Both the position numbers and the translations under genes were made by a program. From Amphimedon queenslandica (Eukaryota; Porifera; Demospongiae; Haplosclerida; Niphatidae): DNA of 64,000 nucleotides. The notes beneath the pieces are model-generated. The model did no database searches. It worked only from the letters and a program-made list of their open reading frames with translations, and was not told the origin of the DNA. This document shows, one piece after another, positions 11,057 through 37,832 of the stretch. The stretch lies in the NCBI RefSeq assembly GCF_000090795.2, contig NW_003546483.1, positions 4,079-68,078 of the forward strand, written 5' to 3'. The first letter of the stretch is position 1, and each line of letters opens with the position of its first letter.

Positions 11057-14000
11057 TTAGTAAGACTTGCACATTGTGGCATGTTCATCCCAAGATTTTA
11101 ACTATAAAAGAGAAATAAATTACCAAGTAATAGGGACATTAACTAAATCACTTAACTATGAAATTACCAAGTAGTATAAAACTAAATTACCTGACACTCT
11201 CTCCCACAATACCACTCTTTGTGGCAGCCAGAGCACAAGAAAGTAGCATCCCTTCCACAGGCAGTGCATATGCGATCACTCCTTGTTATTTCTTGCTCTC
11301 TTGGAGGATGCTGCAGTACAGCAGCAGTAGAGCTACTCACTGGTGAATGGCTAATACCAGTAGTCATTATATCAGAATGTGTTGGACGCCTTACAACTAT
11401 GGAACCGGTTGCCATGTTCACAGCAGCATCTGGTGAATCTGCAATGAGGTAGGTCCTATTGTTTTTAATGATCTGTCTTGCTGTTGGCTTTATAAAGGAA
11501 TAGTGCTGCTGTCCCTGGGGGTGCTTAGAGACTTGTTGATGTGGAGATGTCAGTGGAGAATATTGATGTCCTTGCTGCGTGTATTTAGCAGGAGCCTGCT
11601 GTTGAGTGCTTGGCTGCTTACTGAGGACAAAGTGATGGCCTTCAGTTGGTGTCTTTGAGTGAGGGGGAGCAGCAACATGTGACTGATGAGTTTTGTAATG
11701 ATAAGACTCAATTTTCTGTAGAGAAGTTTGCTTATGAGTCACAGCTTCTTCTGGAGGTACAAACACACCTGAAGTCTGGATGTGATACATTGCTGCCTTA
11801 TCTCTATGCATTTGCTGAGCTGATGGGCTCTTGCCATTACTACCAGTTGAAAACTGTTGCTGTGTATATGCAGGCGGTGGTGAGATCCTACGTGAAGGTG
11901 GTGGTGAGATCCTACGTGAAGGTGGTGGGAAAGGTGAAGTAGATGAAGTTGAAGGAGAAGAGGCTGCTCTTTGGTGTTGTGCTAGCAGAGAGACTCCAGC
12001 TTGATTCACCACTCTTTGTGGCTTGGGTCTTACAACTTTGCTTGATCTTGAGGTCTGTTGGACTGGGATGCCAGAATTATCAAGTACTTCAACATTAGGA
12101 GGAGGCATAGCAGGTCTAGACAAATGCTGCTCATATTTTTTACCATTTTCCTTAAACTGCTTGAGGGCAGAGTGGAAAAGGGTCATGAGGCTTTCTCCTG
12201 ACATGCTCTCAAAGTCTCTCTTTCTCTTGCTCTTAATAGCTCCAAGTTGCCTAATCAAATCAGAGAGTGGTTCCTCCTTGTCAATTACTGCAACAGTAGT
12301 GGTCTGGATTTCTTTCTCTTTTCCTCTTTTATTATTCAGAGTCTTATTAGTACTATTGCTGCTGCTGATAGCACTGCTAGTCAAATCTTGTGCAGGTACC
12401 TGCGGCTGTGTTTGCTTCTGATGATGAGGTGAAGGACTAGTTGTACTAACTCCTAATGGACTGTATTTATTATAAACAGTCGTAGGAGACTCTTCTGATG
12501 GAGTCCTATGTTTTCTATACCTTCCTGCTTGCTGCACTCTGTAGGAAGGAGGACTTTTTAGTTGTAATGATGATCCCTGCTGCCTGCCACCTGATGGTAG
12601 TGCATTAACTACAGCATAAGGTTTTGTAGTATTGACTGTCGGCTGACTGCCTCCAGCATAGTGTGTGGCTTGTCTATCAGAATTATCTGGTATTTCAACT
12701 AGTGTGTAATAAGTCCCTGTAGCTGATGGGCCCTGCTGCTGTGCAGGCATAATAGTAGGATCATTATTGGCAGCTACAGCCACTACAGCAGTGTGAGCCC
12801 CTGGATTGGGAGGCTGGGTTAATACAGCAACTTTTGGCGAGTGAAGTGGTGGGTCTTTGCCACCACCAACATGAGATGTCATTTCAGGTTGAAAAGATGT
12901 AGCCTGGTCAGCTTGTACTAAAGTATAAACAGTTCCAACTTCACCAGTGGCTGTTATAGTAGTTGGTGTGACTACAACAGTTGCTGGTGATGTTGGTATG
13001 TTGCTATTAGTATAAGTGACATGCACTCCTGCTTGATTGCTAGGAAGGCTGTATATTGGAGTACTGCTGCTGTATGCAGGAGCAATGCTAACATATGTAG
13101 TACTGGGTGATGTAGATTGATGATGATTTGGTTGCCTGACAAGCTGAGAAGAGGAATCTGATGTCAATGAAACAGAGTTCTTGTAAAGCATGCGTAGCTT
13201 CTCATGAACTTTGGTAGTAGCTTCAGATACATACTAAAAATAATAATAGGTGTTAATACCAATAAAATTGAATTCTTAAAAATTTAATTAATTAATAAAG
13301 CAAACAATATAATTATACAAAAACATAGGACTGTAACACTTACATGCATTGGAGGTGCCAATGGCTTTCTTGACCTTGTGCTGGTTATAATATCTTTGCT
13401 GAAGGTTTTTTCAGCATTAGTCTTAGTAGTTTTCCCAGCATTGGCTGTAGGAGACTCTTTTCCATGCTGCTGCTGGACACTGACAACTGTACTATTATTA
13501 TTCCTACTAGTTGATGCAGTAGATATTATCTTATCAGGATGCTTCTGAGATTGTATAGCAGTACTGCTGGGTCGATTGTTAACAGACTCCTCATTTAAGT
13601 GTGATAATGGAGTAGTTGCAGCTGGAGAAGAAGCTGAAGTTGTCACAGTCTTACTATTATTACTACCATGATAAGAATTCCTCCTGCCCCCATAAGTGTA
13701 CACATTATTCCTATTTAGTTGTGCCTGGACCTGCATTTGTAACTGCTCAAGAGGAGAGGGTGTAGAAACTGGAGAGGGTGTATGAATGACAGAAGCTCGC
13801 TTGTGCTTTGAAGGCATTAGGCTAGTCACTCCAGGAACTATCTTGACAAGGGATCTATCAGGAGGAGGTACTGATGGAGTAGGTGTTTTCGTCTCAGCTG
13901 GGCTTTTATTCGTAACGACCGAGGTACTGTTAGTAGAGCTGGAAGAGCTCTTTCTTTTCCGACTTGAAGTAGTAGATTCATCATCAATGATAATGACATC

Positions 14001-16442
14001 TGGTTCAGGAGGTGAGCCCTGTACTGTTGGAACTGGCTCACTAGGAGATTTTTGATTATCAGGAGCTGCTGCTGCCTCTAGAGATGAACTGGAAGATGAA
14101 AGAACAAGGACATCTTCATTACTAGTTTTATCATTGGATGATGAATTTTGAGTCTCTTGATGATTAGAAGATTCTAAATCTACTAGAGGAGGGGGCACTG
14201 TACTATTAAGAGGAGGTGGACCAGCTTCACTGGTAGCAGGAGCATCTTTCTGTTGTTCTAAACTACTAGAACTGGTCACTACAGTGAGTGGAGATTCCGT
14301 GCTTTCTCCTCCTTCCTCAGTCTCGCTCTCCTCAACTTTTATCTGAAGCATTGGCTCTGGTGAAGACTCGGGAGCATCCAGAGCTGGTTCTTGCCAGGAC
14401 GGCGGATTATTAGGAGGGCTCCTCTGGGTTGTAGATGAGACTGGGCTAGTGTCTATGCTAGGAGGCAAGGTAAGAGAGACTCTTAAACTCCGAGGCTTCT
14501 TCGCTGAAATTATAAGTGAGTCTGAATCACTCTCATCATCTTCTTCGTTATTATTTTCAACAGCGCTTGAAGAGTTACTTAAGATACCTTCTGAGGTCTG
14601 CTGCACTGCTATAGTGTAGCTCTCGACTGTCGTACGCCCATATTTAGAACTAGTCGCATCTTGTTGCGAAGTCTGTCTTTTACGAGATGCCCGATACGAA
14701 TAAGTACCACTTCTTCCGGGACCAGATGTAGATTTGGCTAGTTTTCGTCTCAAAGCTTCAAGAGGTCTCACTTTACCACTATTGCGCCTGCTAGTCTCAC
14801 TAAGCCTTGGACGACCAACCTACACATACAATGATCATGTGATATTATTTTAGATGCAAAAGAAAAAATAATTTTGATCAGACTTATAGTACAGGGTCTT
14901 TAATCACATTTTGCCAAAAATGACTAGCAGAAAATTCTCCATTATTATAATTCTTTTCCAATACATGTACATGCTGTTATGTTGTGTAGCAAGTTTGAGC
15001 TGATTCTCATAAAAATTGGATTTTTTTTTACAAATTTTAAAAGTTACTCCAAAATCAGGCCAAAGTCCCTGTACTATTATATATAGTAGAGGGTCACGAG
15101 CCTAATTTTGAAAATGACTAGGAGAGAATTCTTCATTTTAATAATTTATTCTGATACACATACATGTTCTTATGTTGAGTAGCAAGTCTGATCAAAATTG
15201 ACAAGTAGCACATAGCATGCTTTGTGGTAACTCTCATTTCAATGCAATAAAATTTCCTGTAACATTGGCTAATGAAGCATTTGGCTAATGAGCTATTTCT
15301 TAAAAGTGTAATTCCAGGAATTAATGCTATTGCCTGGCAAAGCAAACTATATGACAGCCTAAAATTATAAAATTAAATACTACTCCTCTTACTTTTCTCT
15401 TTTTTGGTGGTGGTGGTGGTGCAGGTAATGCTGGCTGAGCTGCTGAGGTTGAACTAGTTGGTACATGCACCTCTTCCTCCTCCTGTCTCTCCACTTTGAC
15501 TTTTACTGCTTGCGGGAGTATTCTTGTAGAGTCGGCATCTTCGTCCTCTTCAAAAAGACTTTGCATGACATCGATTGATTCTGTGAGATAAGGATTCTTC
15601 ACCTGCTTGATACAATACATACAGTGCCATGGGCTATTGAGCTCCAGTGCTGATGCTGGTATAGGAGGATTATGACATTTCTGATGAAAACCTATGTATG
15701 TGTATGTGTTTGTGTGTGTAGAAAAAGTATTCAAAGCCCGGCTGAACAAGAGCAGGTGAATATTGATATATAAGGACCACCCTGTAATTTAAGTACATTC
15801 AAAAGGTGAAAGCACAAAGCTTATGATTATTCATTGTCATAACAAACTCCAAGTGGGGGCCTAATCATATTCACTAGGTGTCAAATTTGTTATCTAATGA
15901 TCTGATGTGATAAGCTGTAGGTGACTCGCCCTACTCAGGCAGCAAGTCAGCCTAAAACTGCATGGATGCACATGCAGTAATATTTGCTATTATTGTAAAA
16001 TTAAAACAATCTCGCAGCACTCAGATTCATCAATATAAGAACAATGGCACATTACCTATTCCACAAATGTCGCAAAGGACAATTTCGTTGGGATGCTCAG
16101 ATTCGTCCTTTTTGCACTTGATGCAAATTATATCAGTTGTTGTTTCGTCGACTGTATCAGGAATTAAAGGAAAGGAAAAACGATAATTAATGTATTATAA
16201 AGAGTGCAGGAAAACATGGGGAAAGTCAATTTTCACTTACCAGAATGGATTTGGGAGAAAGAGGCCTCATCAGTGGAGCGGTCGTCAAAGATGACAACAC
16301 ATCTCCGCTTGGCGTGATCAATCTTCTTGATCTTGGCAAAGTAGACCATCCCGTCGTTCCACTTGACAAGAACGAGACTGCCCTTTTCGTGTGGAAAGGA
16401 CTCGCCTCCTTCTCTGTCAGTATAATCACCGGCTGTAGCCAT
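11057..16442 (-). CDS. Tudor-PHD-MYND protein, putative chromatin reader
   Basis: Six exons (16241-16442, 16056-16151, 15393-15691, 13344-14819, 11191-13233, 11057-11101) join in phase to 1,386 codons plus stop. Residues 20-65 form a Tudor-like domain (VLVKWNDGMVYFAKIKKID ... CVVIFDD) with the Trp, Tyr and Phe expected of an aromatic cage. A C4HC3 PHD finger follows at once: CIKC, CDIC, FHQKC, then WHCMYC. This Tudor-PHD start resembles Polycomb-like proteins (PHF1/MTF2/PHF19). A long disordered Ser/Thr/Pro/Gln-rich middle follows. The C-terminus is a MYND zinc finger (CTACGRDATFLCSGCHKEWY, then CGRECQ), completed by the tiny last exon (SWDEHATMC). I know no standard family with this order, so I give no symbol. 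The convergent neighbour GPATCH3 ends 84 bp away. Confidence 0.85.
14885..15190 (+). repeat. Palindrome-associated repeat, subfamily A, ~1.7 units
   Basis: In an intron of the Tudor-PHD-MYND gene. It starts at TATAGTACAGGGTC and has a worn junction palindrome at about 15067-15092. Confidence 0.7.
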
Positions 16443-17243
16443 AGTAGACGAGTATAATCAGAACCGAGCGCTCCTACTGTCAGTAGATACACTGAGTCAC
16501 TGACGCGACTTAGACGATTCCCACTAATATAAAGAGCCTCTCACAACTGAAGTCGTGGCCTCACAGAGCCCAACAAAAAACTGGGACCGTGGGACGTTAC
16601 TGTTATGCCAATCAGGTTAAGAGTAGGAGGATCTTTCCCATACCATAATTACAAAGTCATTAGCACTTGTTATTATTTTCTGGTAGCGGAGAGAGGGCCA
16701 AGGAGTGTATGAATAACGTTACACTGTAATTACAGGCAGGCCTTATATATAACCCCGTGGGTGTGTGTATTATTGACGGGAGCTCAGAGGCTACAAATAT
16801 CCTGGAAACCTTTCAAATAATCTTATTAATGATCAGTTGTATACTGTAGCAGCCATAGAGCTGCTCTGAGCCTGACCAATCAGAATGGTACACATCATCA
16901 ACAAAGTGCACTGCTGTTATAACAACATACAAATTCATTGGAAAATGCAATATTTATTGGAAAAATATAGTAATAAGTGCATGACGTACACTACAGTGTT
17001 GTAGCACAAAGCTAGCTTCCAGAATAACAAATTCTCAAAGGAAGTGTTACATAAAATCTGTATATGATAAAAGCTATATGCAGCAATGTAAGCATTTCCT
17101 GAATTCCGACTGCATGTAGGTATTGCCAATTAATGCAGGAAACACTAATGATACTACAATAGCATAGTTACAACGCACAGCTGCACTTGTATACAAAAAA
17201 TGATGACACACGAATAAGGAATTCACAAATAAAGTTGGAGCAT
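16443..17243. other. Intergenic region: promoter of the Tudor-PHD-MYND gene and 3' flank of POLR3A
   Basis: 801 bp between two genes on the same strand. A CCAAT motif lies near 16876 and a TATAAAG-like motif near 16530. I see no ORF, repeat family or RNA gene here. Confidence 0.45.
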
Positions 17244-32924
<15,681 letters not shown>

Positions 32925-33167
32925 TTTTGATCAGCTTCTTCACCAACAGTTACAGCCTACAGGAAGAAAGCACGTGGGTAGGCGTGGTGCTCTGTTGTGC
33001 AATTAATATCTATGATTAATTGCAAGGTTTGCAAGAGTTAGATGATTGCACTGTTTTAAACCGGTATGCGACTACCAATTCCTCATTGCAGTAGCCTGAT
33101 CTGGTGACTCAACGAGAGAGTGTCATATTTTAAAGTCCTTTTATTAAGTATTTTTTACTACAAAGCT
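32925..33167. promoter_or_regulatory. Divergent promoter POLR3A / Ran-like
   Basis: 243 bp between the start codons. It holds the composite CACGTGGGTAGGCGTGG (32971-32987), an E-box next to a GGCGTGG box. A similar composite (CACGTGAGTAAACGTGG) lies at 34628-34644 upstream of INO80E. The regulatory role is inferred. Confidence 0.5.
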
Positions 33168-34199
33168 ATGGCAGCACAACAAGAACCAGTAGCAACTTTT
33201 AAAGTTAGTGATTATGATATCTAAACTAATTAATGTCTTCCCTAATATTTTTAGCTTGTTTTGATTGGTGATGGATGTACAGGAAAAACGGCATTTATCA
33301 CACGTTTCTTGACAGGAAAATTTGAAAAGAATTATAGAGGTCAGTTTAAATACAAATATATATATATCTAGTTTTACATTTTAAAATGCTGATTAATGTG
33401 TATGTACATGTACATTGCTAATCCAATGGTGTAATGGGTCTTTATTATGTTTATATATGGGACTGATGAATGATGATACATATTCGTTTTAAACTGAAGT
33501 ACTATAGTGCATGCACGGATAGCTTGTATTAACTTAGTTTTTCTTTTGTAGCCACACTTGGCGTAGAAATACATCAACTCGTCTTTCAGACAAACAAAGG
33601 CCCAATCCAGTTCAATGTCTGGGACACGGCAGGTCTGGAAAAATTCGGTGGTCTAAGAGATGGCTACTATATCCTGGAACAACGTGCCATGGCTGGCATA
33701 ATCATGTTTGATGTGACATCTAGAGCTACGTATAAGAATGTGCCAAATTGGCATCGGGATTTAATCAGAGTCTGTGAGGACATACCCATTGTCCTTTGTG
33801 GGAATAAAGTTGATATCGAGGATCGTAAAGTCAAGGCCAAAACTGTTACTTGGCATCGAAAGAAGAATAATCTTGAAGTAAAGAGAGATCTATCATTTGA
33901 GTCCTGTGTATTCAATCTTTTAGCTTTAAACTTTCTCACTCAAAAAAACAAATCAATTTTCATTCTTTCTTTTGTAGTACTGCGATATCAGTGTTAAATG
34001 TAATCACAACTTAGAAAAGCCTTTCCTCTTGTTGGCAAGAAAACTAGCCAATGATCCCAATTTGGAGTTTGTGGAAATGCCTGCCTTTGAGCCGCCCGAA
34101 GTCCAGATGGACCCAACTTTAGCTGCCAAATACGAGGCAGAGCTGAAGCAACGGGAAGAAGCAGCATGTTCTGATAATGATGATGACAGTGATGATTAG
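33168..34199 (+). CDS. Ran-like small GTPase with Leu at the catalytic Gln69 position
   Basis: Four exons (33168-33203, 33255-33339, 33552-33877, 33978-34199) give 222 aa. The protein aligns along its whole length with Ran, the GTPase of nucleocytoplasmic transport: MAAQQEP start, FEKNYRATLGVE switch [35 protein letters not shown] and the acidic tail DDDSDD. Differences from near-invariant Ran are clear. The P-loop is [10 protein letters not shown] instead of GDGGTGKTTF (Gly20Cys, Thr25Ala; Mg-binding Thr24 kept). The G3 motif is [10 protein letters not shown], so the GTP-hydrolysing Gln69 is Leu (codon 33635-33637). About three residues are inserted after YYI (LEQRAMAG), and G5 reads DISVKCNHN. 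In studied Ran, Q69L locks the protein in the GTP state. This is therefore probably a divergent paralogue rather than the main Ran. Confidence 0.9.
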
Positions 34200-34792
34200 T
34201 ACTTTAAGTAGCCACAAACCTTTTTATTTGTTGTTCAGTTGTGCTCTTGCCTGCAGTAATTTTAGAGCCCTACTCAAATTACACACTTCTTTGTGTGTAT
34301 GCATGCTTTTTTACTAGTACTTATTCCATGTTTATCCTATTTATTTTTGATGTTTTGATTGATGTGGTTGTGGTTACTCCACTATCTATGAAAACAAATG
34401 CAATACGTATTCCATATACAAGTGCACACTTTCACTCAACTTGGATCAAAGTTAGACTAGCTTTGATCAAGTTACACTTGCATGTTCCATGAACTATATG
34501 ATGCATAATTACTGTTGCTTGCTAGAGACAGAGAATTGAATATAATTATAGCAAGGCCATTGATTAAATGAGGTCAATACATGTTCAGATGGCTTGTTTA
34601 TTTATTTACAAAGCTACAGGAACAAAGCACGTGAGTAAACGTGGGAAAACATTAATAATTTAATAGTCAACTAACTTAGATTACAAATACTTAACTAACT
34701 AGAGAAAGGTGTGGTCTTCCACGTGGGCGTGGTGTGCGCTCTAATTAGAAAGTCATTAAAAGGGAGGGAATTTTCAGGGGAAATCAGCCATC
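34200..34792. promoter_or_regulatory. Intergenic region upstream of INO80E
   Basis: 593 bp between two genes on the same strand. It holds CACGTGAGTAAACGTGG (34628-34644) and CCACGTGGGCGTGG (34719-34732), two E-box plus CGTGG composites like that of the POLR3A/Ran promoter. No other gene is seen. Confidence 0.45.
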
Positions 34793-35607
34793 ATGGTGTC
34801 CACAAACCAAGATACAGACGGCCATCCATACAAGCACAAGTACAGAGAATTAAAGAGGAGGCTCAAATATCTCGTCTACGTAAGACTAAGTCATTTTTGT
34901 GTGCTTACTATTGCTATTCTCGTGACAATAGTGAACATTGTTATATGGCTTTTAATTTTAATTTTAAATTAGGAGAATGAATGTTTTGAGGCCGACATCA
35001 GAGATGCTAGGGCTAAACTCCTGCAAATCAGTCGAGAGAAAAGGTAATGCACACAACTGTTAGCATAAGAAGTTGTATGTACAAAACTTATGTTAATCTT
35101 TAATTATTAATTTTATTTAGTTTTTTATTGGATCACTTGATGTCACACGAAACCGTTACAATATCAGGTAATTGAATCATGTTTCTATTATTATTTATTC
35201 TCTCTCTCTCTCCCCCTCTCTATCTCTCTCTCTTTATCTCTCTCCCTCTCCTCTTAAAGATGACAGTGATATAGAAAGTACTGATTATTCCAGTGATGAC
35301 GAGAGTATCAAACTCCCTCCTTCATCGCATGTAAGCATTTAAAAAATTAAAATCCAGCTCAGATATTTCAATTTTTAATTTCTATACAAGCAGTAGTTTC
35401 TGATTGGCAACAAGGATGCTGTGGTTTGACATGTACTTGTACATGTGCAATGTAGCCTTGTCCAAGTTGTGTCCCATTAAATTCCTTCTCTGTCATTGTG
35501 TTCTCATGTTTCATGATGAATTACAATGAAATTATTTGGATCACACTTTTTTATGTACATGTGCAATTAGTAAAATTTTAAAACTTCATAATACCACCCA
35601 CTATGCC

Positions 35608-35651
<44 letters not shown>

Positions 35652-36457
35652 AATATTTTTTAATTATTTTTTATGTTTATTAGAATTCATCTGGATTACC
35701 TCTCACCAACACCAAATCACTTCGTTCCACTGCAGCCGCTAGTGATAGTGCCCCGCCCACTAAACAAACGACTAGAATGAGAGGGACGGCTCGTCGAGGG
35801 ACCCAGAGGGGCGGAGCCACAACCCGCCAGACCTCGTCTGCCAGTAAAACCAGCAAAACTACAAAGATGACTGCAAAAACTGCAACTAACCCGAGCAAAC
35901 CTCCTCCCTCACTATCGTTAGTAGTGTCCCTACCAAGACCACCCCCGGTTCCGGCTCTTCAACCGGTTGGGAAGCGCCCAGGGACTCAAATACAGCCTGC
36001 CGGACGGAAAAAGATGAAACTAAGCAGTCCGGTTGAGAGTACAAGCTCGTCTAGTTCTAGTGATAGTGATGATAGCGATTCGTCTGAGAGCTCCAGCGTG
36101 GACTCGAAACGTTCCTCTCTACCTCCCCCTCCTCCTCTTATACTGAGTAGCTCTCCTGCGACGCCAAGTCCTACTGTACTGACGCCCAAACCAGTTTTAC
36201 AATCCCCTCCCGTTAAAATGATGACTCCTGGTGCATTGACAACGCTAGCTTTGGTCCCTTCAAGCAATCTCTCACTCCTCTCTCCCTCTCCTTCCTCTAC
36301 TTCAATGTCCGCCGGGTCTAATACCCTCCTCTCTCTTCCTTCTTCCTCTTCTTCTAAAGTCTTAGTTACCGTAAGAGACAAGAGAGACATGGCCACTGCT
36401 TTTCATACTGTCAAGAGCTCACTGAGTGCTAATGGCAGCCAGTCACAGAACAGGTAG
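34793..36457 (+). CDS. INO80E: INO80 chromatin-remodelling complex subunit E
   Basis: Five exons (34793-34879, 34973-35043, 35121-35167, 35260-35330, 35684-36457) give 349 aa. The N-terminal helix YKHKYRELKRRLKYLVYENE and the following CFEADIRDARAKLLQISREK and SFLLDHLMSHE match INO80E, a metazoan-specific accessory subunit of the nuclear INO80 nucleosome remodeller. An acidic stretch (DDSDIESTDYSSDDE) follows. The rest is low-complexity: basic Arg/Thr-rich (near residue 120), Ser/Asp clusters, then Pro/Ser-rich. Only the N-terminal ~75 residues support the name; TFPT (INO80F) also has a coiled coil but fits less well. The (CT)n polypyrimidine tract before exon 4 is long. The gene converges on the Death-domain gene 117 bp away. 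Confidence 0.85.
35611..35649. repeat. (AAT)n microsatellite
   Basis: AAT run in INO80E intron 4. Confidence 0.9.
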
Positions 36458-36574
36458 TACAATGAAGCTCTGATGAAGCAACTGCACAGTAACTCTCTTC
36501 CTTTTCTCTCCCTCCCTCTCTCTTTCATTTTATAATTTATAATAACAATTATAATAAAAATGAATACATTGCGT

Positions 36575-37774
36575 TCAATAATATTTCCATTTAAATTCTG
36601 TCGGTATGAGCTCTTTTCTTTTCACCGACGGTGACTGTAGCACTTCATAAATAGTATCATAGCTAAGTTCACTTTTAGCATCATTTAACCAATGTTCTAA
36701 AGTACGTGACAGTCGGTCCACATCTTGCTGATTCTCATTCCTTATTGATCTTAGTTTAGATGAAGGCACGTCAAGCTGTATGCCAATCTGATACCAGCTA
36801 TCTGCACCATCACCCAAAAGCTGCATTAAATACTTTAAATTAAAATGAGGAGGAGTAGGAACAAATTTACTGGAAGTTGAAGATGCTGTTGAGGACATTC
36901 TCCTATAGAAATGACATGAAATACAATAATAGCCATTAGTCATAGACACAGTTTGCAAGTCTTATATTACTGCGATGATTTTTTACCTTAATGGTTGTCC
37001 TGATGAAGGTGAAAAACTTGAATCTGAAATCAATGAGTCTTGTCTCATGGGTAGCTGTATAAATAACAAGATGCACATGTCATTATGTCATTAAGGGATC
37101 ATTTGTTTAGATTACTAACATTTGATGGTCTTTCCATTTCTCTCATATGACTTCTCAATGTGTCCAATTCTTTTTAATTATAGAAGTTGCTTATTTTATT
37201 GATTCCTTACCTTCAACTAATTTACAATTATTTTGTGCTTGCTCCTCATTCTCTGAATTCAACTTCTTTTTTTCTAAATGCAAAAGTTGGTTTCTTTCAC
37301 TAAGTTTGTCCCTTTCTACTATACTTATTGTATACTCTACAATAACAATACAGTAATGCAAGTATCTTATCATTTTGGCTTACTTTCTTTAATGACCAAG
37401 AGCTCGGTCTTCAGTTCATTATTAGCAACACGCAAAACCTCCAATTCCTCCTCATTCTCCTTCAAGCTCGTTTTTGTTTCCCTTAGCTCATTTTCTGTTT
37501 TTCTTAATTTCTCTTTCAACTGGTACAATTCCTCATTCTTCTTTGCTAATTCTTCTCTATCTTTCTCCATCCTTTCTAATTTATGACTAATGAGCTCTGT
37601 ATTTTCTGTAATATCATAAAACACCAAACAAAATATACAGTAAGTTTTCTGACTTTCCACAACTTTCAGCTGTTCGCCCACCCCACTGGCTTTTACTGAA
37701 ACTTCCTTATATCTCTTGCTTTCTTCTTCAGCCTTTTCTATCAGAGAAATTTGACTACTGTTGCTACTGGCCAT
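36575..37774 (-). CDS. Coiled-coil protein with C-terminal Death domain
   Basis: The first exon begins MASSNSSQISLIEKAEEESK (start 37774). Exons to about 37190 encode a long Glu/Lys/Leu-rich coiled coil (LERMEKDREELAKKNEELYQ, then LKEKLRKTENELRETKTSLK). A short Ser-rich exon (about 36988-37055) follows. The last exon (36575 to about 36907) encodes a Death-fold domain: FNLKYLMQLLGDGADSWYQI, then GIQLDVPSSKLRSI, LSRTLEHWLNDAKS and TIYEVLQSP, with the expected W and helix pattern. Death domains act as adaptor modules in apoptosis and innate signalling, and poriferan genomes have many. The combination with a coiled coil suggests an oligomerising adaptor (inference). Internal splicing near 37610-37640 is not certain. 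The gene is divergent from TRAPPC11 (58 bp). Confidence 0.7.
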
Positions 37775-37832
37775 ATTCTCTGAGCCATTCCCTCCCTAGT
37801 ATAGTCGATTGGTCGACCACGCCCATTTCAAA
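37775..37832. promoter_or_regulatory. 58-bp divergent promoter, Death-domain gene / TRAPPC11
   Basis: The two start codons are only 58 bp apart. The spacer has ATTGG (inverted CCAAT), the palindrome GGTCGACC (37811-37818), CCACGCCC (37817-37824) and AAAATGGCGG, a YY1-like motif that contains the TRAPPC11 start codon. Confidence 0.6.

Noticed and set aside
12023-12421. Plus-strand ORFs within 11182-14055
   Set aside because: Antisense shadows of the long low-complexity exons of the Tudor-PHD-MYND gene.
35680-36396. Minus-strand ORFs over the last INO80E exon
   Set aside because: Shadows of the Ser/Pro-rich coding exon; the plus frame joins in phase with four upstream exons.
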